This document shows, in pieces, positions 59,776-64,000 of a DNA stretch of 64,000 bases (position 1 is its first letter; each line of letters begins with the position of its first letter). Source of the stretch: Epiperipatus broadwayi (lineage: Eukaryota > Onychophora > Udeonychophora > Euonychophora > Peripatidae); NCBI GenBank assembly GCA_028023455.1, contig JAQFVV010000023.1, forward strand, positions 1,603,501 through 1,667,500. The letters are read 5' to 3'. Below the pieces are notes generated by a model. The model was not told the DNA's origin and made no database searches. It worked only from the letters and a program-made list of their open reading frames with translations. A program made the translations under genes and the position numbers.

Positions 59776-60149
59776 ATGGAAATTGGTTATTAAATTAAAT
59801 AATATTAATAATAGTATAAAAAATATTAAAAATGTAGAAGATTGGATAGGAAAATGATGAGAAACAAAATCAAGTTTATAAAAGAATTAGAAAAGATAAT
59901 ATTAAAAGTATTTATTAATAATAGTTATAGTATAAAACAAAGATTATATAGAACTATTTTAAATATTGGATGAATACTAACAAAAAAATAACTAAGAAAG
60001 AATAAAATTTGTTTAGAGAATTGTGTAGATTTATATATTGATAAATGAAAATACAGAGAATAGTCATAATAAAAAATAAGGAGGTTAAAGAAAGAAAAAG
60101 GAGTAAAGAAAGATGGGAAGAAAAGAAATAATTATAAGGATAAAATTTA

Positions 60150-60300
60150 TAATATGACAGATATAGAATTAACAGAAAAAGAAAATGAAATTATAAATAA
60201 AGGGATTAAATATATACCATATGGATATAATGGTAATAATGATATAATAGAATTGATAATGTTAAAAAAGAAAATAGCACAGAAGTATGTAGAAAAACAT
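60150..60300 (+). pseudogene. PLE-2 N-terminal domain piece
   Basis: One frame reads NMTDIELTEKENEIINKGIK then YIPYG, matching the PLE pattern N.S...L...E..lL.KGlkf.P just ahead of RT. The remaining N-terminal region (59780-60150) is Lys-rich and broken. Confidence 0.55.
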
Positions 60301-60759
60301 ACAAAATCTGTTATTATCAGAATATAAATACTAATAAAATTATTAATAATAAAGTATGGATGGAAGAATTTAATAATGAAGTAGACAATAAGATTTATAG
60401 AATAATGGAGAAAGATAAAAATAAAAAAAATAAATAAGGATGATAATATTGTTAAAATAAAATATTAAAGAAATAAAGAATAAATATAAGGATTAAATAG
60501 TTTTTCTGAAGTCAAATAATGGGAATAATTTGGTAATGATAAATAAAGAGGATTATATAGAAAAAATTAATATGTTGAAAGATAATATATTTGGGAGAAT
60601 TAAAAAAGATGAGCCTAAATTATTGAATGTAAGAACATATACAGTTATAAGAGACTTTTATTTAAAAAAACGTATAATTGATTATGATACATTGATTATT
60701 TAGGGGTTAAAGACTGTATAATAGCTATAATTTACAGAGTAGCTAAAAAACTTTTAAGG

Positions 60760-61505
60760 AAGTGTACCATTAAGACCAGTTATTAATGGTAATAGATTAT
60801 CTTATGATAAAGTATCTAAATGGTTGGCAAATAAGGTGTTAAAGAAATATATTAATCATATCTAAAAAAAATAATAATTCAATAAGTGAAATTAAAAATA
60901 TAATAAATAAATATAGTAAGTATATTTTAATATTGATTAAAATGGATGTTGCATCAATATATACAAATATTAATGTGCAAAAAGCAATAGATATAGTAAT
61001 TAATAGATATAAAAAGGATAATAATAAAGAAAGAAATATATCTATAAAATAATTAAAGAAGATTATAGAAATATGTTATAAAGAAATAACATTAGAATTT
61101 AATGACAAGTTTTATAAACAAAAAAGTGTTTACTAATAGGAGGGGCATTAAGTAAAGTATTGAGTAATATTTATATAGAAGAATTGAAGACATTAAGTTT
61201 AGTCGATAATAATGCTCCAGTCTTTATTAAAGGATATATAGATGATTATTTATTAATATTTAATAAATCACAAAGACAGACATATCTATTTATGGAGAAT
61301 ATTAATAAGATGGATAAAAATATTAAATATACTGTAGAAAAGAAGAGAATAATATACTGACATACTTGGATATAAAGTTGATTAAGTCAAATAAAGAAGG
61401 GAAATGTAGGATTAAAACATCAATTTATAAGAAAAGTAATATAGATATTAATACAACTAAATGGGACTCAAATACAAATATAAATTATAAAATAAATACA
61501 TTTTA
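60760..61505 (+). pseudogene. PLE-2 reverse transcriptase, broken
   Basis: Segments in changing frames: PLRPVINGNRLSYDKVSKWL (about 60775-60840; the lRPi.s..gs..y..sk.l block), MDVASIYTNINVQKAIDIVI (from 60942; D.V.SLYTNIP block A with its catalytic Asp), LEFNDKFYKQK (about 61092-61122), then frame 61160-61360 with SNIYIEELKTL and FIKGYIDDYLLIF (YIDD at residues 26-29). Downstream text LDIKLIKS-like and SIYKKS follows the thumb. Catalytic aspartates are visible, but stops and shifts break the frame. Confidence 0.85.
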
Positions 61506-61838
61506 GAATTCCTAGATCAGTAAATTATTATTCAAATAAAGAAGATTTATGTCAAACAAATAAATTTAATAAAATAAAAATTTATAAATAATGATTATCC
61601 AAATAAATTTATAAATGATTATATTAGGTTAATAGAAAATATGATACATTATATAAATATTAATAAAGAAGAAAAATGTAATAACAATAATAATAATATA
61701 GATAAAATTATTTATACAAGTATAAAGATAGGAAATAACTATGTAGTTAAAAATTTAAATAAAGTTATAAGTAAAATTAATATAAAAAACTAATAATATA
61801 ATAAATATTCGAATAATTAATAAAAAAAGAGAAAACAT

Positions 61839-62333
61839 ATGATTAATATTTTAGAAAATAAGTATATTAGTAATTATAATAAAAATTCAGATAATGAAAT
61901 AAATGAAGTATATGAATATAATTGTAAAAAGTGTCGAATTAATGATATAAAAATAAATTGTGTAGGAGTAATAAAAAATCAATATATAGAAGATTATTAC
62001 AATATGAATGTGATAGAAATTCACTGTTTATATTTACATAAATTAGAAACAGGGCATAAGTTTGGAAAGGATTGCACAAAGATGATACATGTTATATATT
62101 ATATAATGAGTGTAATGAGGGATACAAAAATAAAAGAAGCTATTTATATTAATAATATTAAGCCAGTATTTAATAGAGATTTGGGCCTGCAATATATATA
62201 TATATTGTGCCAAGGCCAAATAGAGATTTGGGCCTGCAATATATATATATATTGTGCCAAGGCCAATTTGGCACATGTATATAAAATAATTTTGTCTAAA
62301 AAAATTATTAAAATAAAAAGAAATCTTTCGTAA
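61839..62333 (+). pseudogene. PLE-2 C-terminal GIY-YIG endonuclease
   Basis: The 164-codon frame has YEYNCKKC (the CxxC ahead of the domain), INCVG (corresponding to the YVG/YIG strand), LHKLETGHKFGKDC (the paired His region) and EAIYINNIKPVFNRDLGL (the closing E..yI....P..N.d block). The usual ExxxEH helix is obscured by a shift near 62000. At the end a 47-bp tandem repeat adds about 30 out-of-frame residues. Endonuclease role as in other PLEs. Probably nonfunctional. Confidence 0.75.
62174..62267. repeat. 47-bp tandem duplication containing a palindrome
   Basis: Units 62174-62220 and 62221-62267 are nearly identical; each contains a palindromic core of TTGGGCCTGC, (AT)n and GTGCCAAGGCCAA. 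Confidence 0.9.
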
Positions 62334-62340
62334 AAGAGTT

Positions 62341-62774
62341 TGAAAAAAAATAGAAATTAATTGATTAAAAGGGGAGAGGGGGAGTTTTGTTTACAAAAGA
62401 TAAAACTAAGAGTTCATAAAAGTTAAAGAGTGTTATTATTATAAATTAAAAGCTTCAAAATATAAATCTCTTTTCATTCGAATTGAATAAAAAAAAATAG
62501 TATTAAAACTAGTTTTGATGTGTAGAATAAAATTATATATGTGCGTGCGAATGTAAAATAAATGTATCAGTATTAAATATTATAAATAAATGAAAAATAT
62601 ATTAAAAAAACACAGCGGTGCGCTACTAATTAAAGATATGAAAACAACACATTTTGAAATAGTTACTACTAATTAAACAATCAATCAAAAAACATGTTGT
62701 CATAGGATTAATTACCAATAAAATTTGACAACAGATCTTTGCCAGAGTATATTACATGGACAACATGTTGCAGG
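62341..62774. other. AT-rich noncoding stretch
   Basis: ACATGTTGTC (62691-62700) and GACAACATGT (62759-62768) form a 10-bp inverted pair just upstream of the TATA-like box. Otherwise nothing recognised. Confidence 0.5.
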
Positions 62775-62818
62775 TATAAATAGACTTTTTTTGTTATCGG
62801 ACAATTAATTGAGTCAGT
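62775..62818 (+). promoter_or_regulatory. Candidate core promoter (TATA box and initiator-like TCAGT)
   Basis: TATAAATA at 62775-62782 and GAGTCAGTTTT with an initiator-like TCAGT at 62814-62818. The TATA-to-A spacing (41 bp) is longer than the usual ~30, so the true start may lie a few bases upstream. Confidence 0.35.
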
Positions 62819-63665
62819 TTTATTCAGTCTAGTTTCCAGTGACAGTCTTGTTTCCATTCAGATAACAATTTCTATTATGTGTTGAGAAACAAAAATGCAT
62901 TGTTGAGCAGCTTTTGGAAATATACGCTCATGCTTCAGCCTTTTTGTCCAACAAGATCATCAAAACCTGCCTGTGAAATAATGTCTGCATAACAACTCAG
63001 AAATCCTCCGTCAAACGTTCAACGGTCTTCAAGAATAAAACCAATGGTTTTGCATAAAATCTCTTCAAGAAACATCCAAATCTAACCAGTTAGATATAAT
63101 CCATCAGAAGTAGCAGAAGCAGCCAACAACAAGCAATATCCCCATTCCCAAAATCCTAGGTAAACATTTATTTATTATCATTTATACGTAGTAGCCACCG
63201 CTGTAATTCGTAAATATTCAAGATTCAAATTATATGAACTCTATCATACATAAAATGAACTATTAATATGTGTGTTTAAGTTTCAAATGCTATTAATGCT
63301 TTATTATAATATTTGTGAATGCTATATGAGTTAATATGTGCGTGATCATTATATCAGTGTTATTAGTTAAATTAGATAAATACCAATGTTCTACTATTAA
63401 AATCTACAAGAATATTTAAACTAGTTTAGAAATGTTAATTTAGAATGTGTGTGTATTATATTAGATTTATAAAGATGTTTAAATTTATCATTAGTAAATG
63501 TTAGTTAATAAATTGTCTTTAAAATTAAACTTTATTCATCAGTCAATTCTTTTTATCAATTCTTTTTCTATATTTTAGTACTGATTAAAATTAGACTGGG
63601 CTAGTTTATGGGATGGTTTCGAGTGCTGGATTATGAGCCTACTGACCAAATACGTTGTTTATTCT
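62806..63665 (+). other. Possible spliced noncoding transcript or LTR-leader region
   Basis: Downstream of the TATA box base composition becomes less AT-rich up to CCTAG|GTAAAC (donor-like, 63158-63167). An AT-rich stretch then leads to TTTTTCTATATTTTAG (63566-63581, acceptor-like) and another less AT-rich block with AATAAAG near 63707. No long open frame. Either an untranslated exon set of a host gene or the LTR/leader of another retroelement; the sequence does not decide. Confidence 0.25.
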
Positions 63666-64000
63666 TCTGAATAGACAGCGTGTGCCTGGAGTTTACTCTG
63701 AAACAAATAAAGTGTTTGGATAGTAGGGGTTTGAATCTAGCAGCTGAGGTGGGCCATTGTTGATAGTTAGTCTATCAATAAGATCTCCCATTTTGCTCGA
63801 ACGTGCCGGTTCGTTCACGTAACATTTATAAGATTATAAATGTATTATGAAGGAGTTTGAAACCGATCAAAACTTATATATACGTATAAGTAAGTGGTTT
63901 CAGCGGTTCAACCCGGTACAATATATATATATTATTCAAAACAATACAATAATTAATACAGTAAAACAATATTTTAAAAAACAAATATAATAGAAGTACT
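63666..64000. other. Unassigned end of window
   Basis: Contains GGGGTTTGAATCTAGC (63726-), B-box-like but with no A box seen, and an (AT)n run near 63920. Nothing else recognised. Confidence 0.4.

Larger units (their letters stand above)
59780..62336 (+). mobile_element. Penelope-like element PLE-2, plus-strand copy
   Basis: Plus-strand PLE order: N-terminal domain, RT with YIDD, GIY-YIG. Extremely AT-rich, with many frameshifts. It stands head-to-head against the inverted PLE-2 fragment that ends at 59775. It is a different family from PLE-1, judged from the GIY-YIG sequence. Confidence 0.8.

Noticed and set aside
62043-62276. 77-codon minus-strand frame
   Set aside because: Antisense of the PLE-2 GIY-YIG end and the AT palindrome.

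Overview
The window is strongly AT-rich eukaryotic DNA, almost certainly from an animal. It contains Ty3/Gypsy, non-LTR and Penelope-like retroelements, tRNA-derived SINEs, foldback DNA elements and trinucleotide microsatellites. I cannot name the species. I find no convincing host protein-coding gene; the coding signal I can recognise belongs to transposable elements, most of it broken by stops and frameshifts. The window looks like intergenic or deep intronic sequence.

Layout. 1-3505: a plus-strand Ty3/Gypsy pol remnant (protease tail, RT, RNase H, integrase) cut by the window start, followed by a probable 3' LTR. 5690-14135: foldback/MITE-like structures, including a 3-kb inverted repeat (8149-11142). 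16517-18825 and 25848-28190: two copies of a diverged 2.3-kb noncoding repeat. 20195-21008: an 786-bp foldback element with a 14-bp target duplication. 22271-25855: a minus-strand Penelope-like element (PLE-1) with RT, GIY-YIG, pLTR-like ends and a degenerate hammerhead-like motif. 32220-32962: two tRNA-derived SINEs with target duplications. 34062-35010: a ~40-bp minisatellite. 35338-36165: LINE pieces. About 36950-41500: a nearly full-length LINE with an SGNH-type ORF1, AP endonuclease, RT and Cys/His C-terminus. 42834-42987: a perfect 67-bp-arm hairpin whose arm resembles a tRNA-derived SINE head. 49703-56623: a complete but dead Ty3/Gypsy element on the minus strand, with both LTRs, PBS, PPT, 5-bp target duplication and four internal tandem duplications. 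57166-62336: a nest of a truncated LINE 3' end, two head-to-head pieces of a second Penelope-like family (PLE-2), and a 1330-bp Tc1/mariner-type element inserted at a TA inside one of them.

The elements record a history rather than a working gene set. Both Gypsy RTs have lost the YxDD motif, while the LINE (FADD) and both PLEs (YIDD) keep it although their frames are broken. Local tandem duplications (30-620 bp) and inverted duplications recur throughout and seem to be a characteristic mutational style of this genome.
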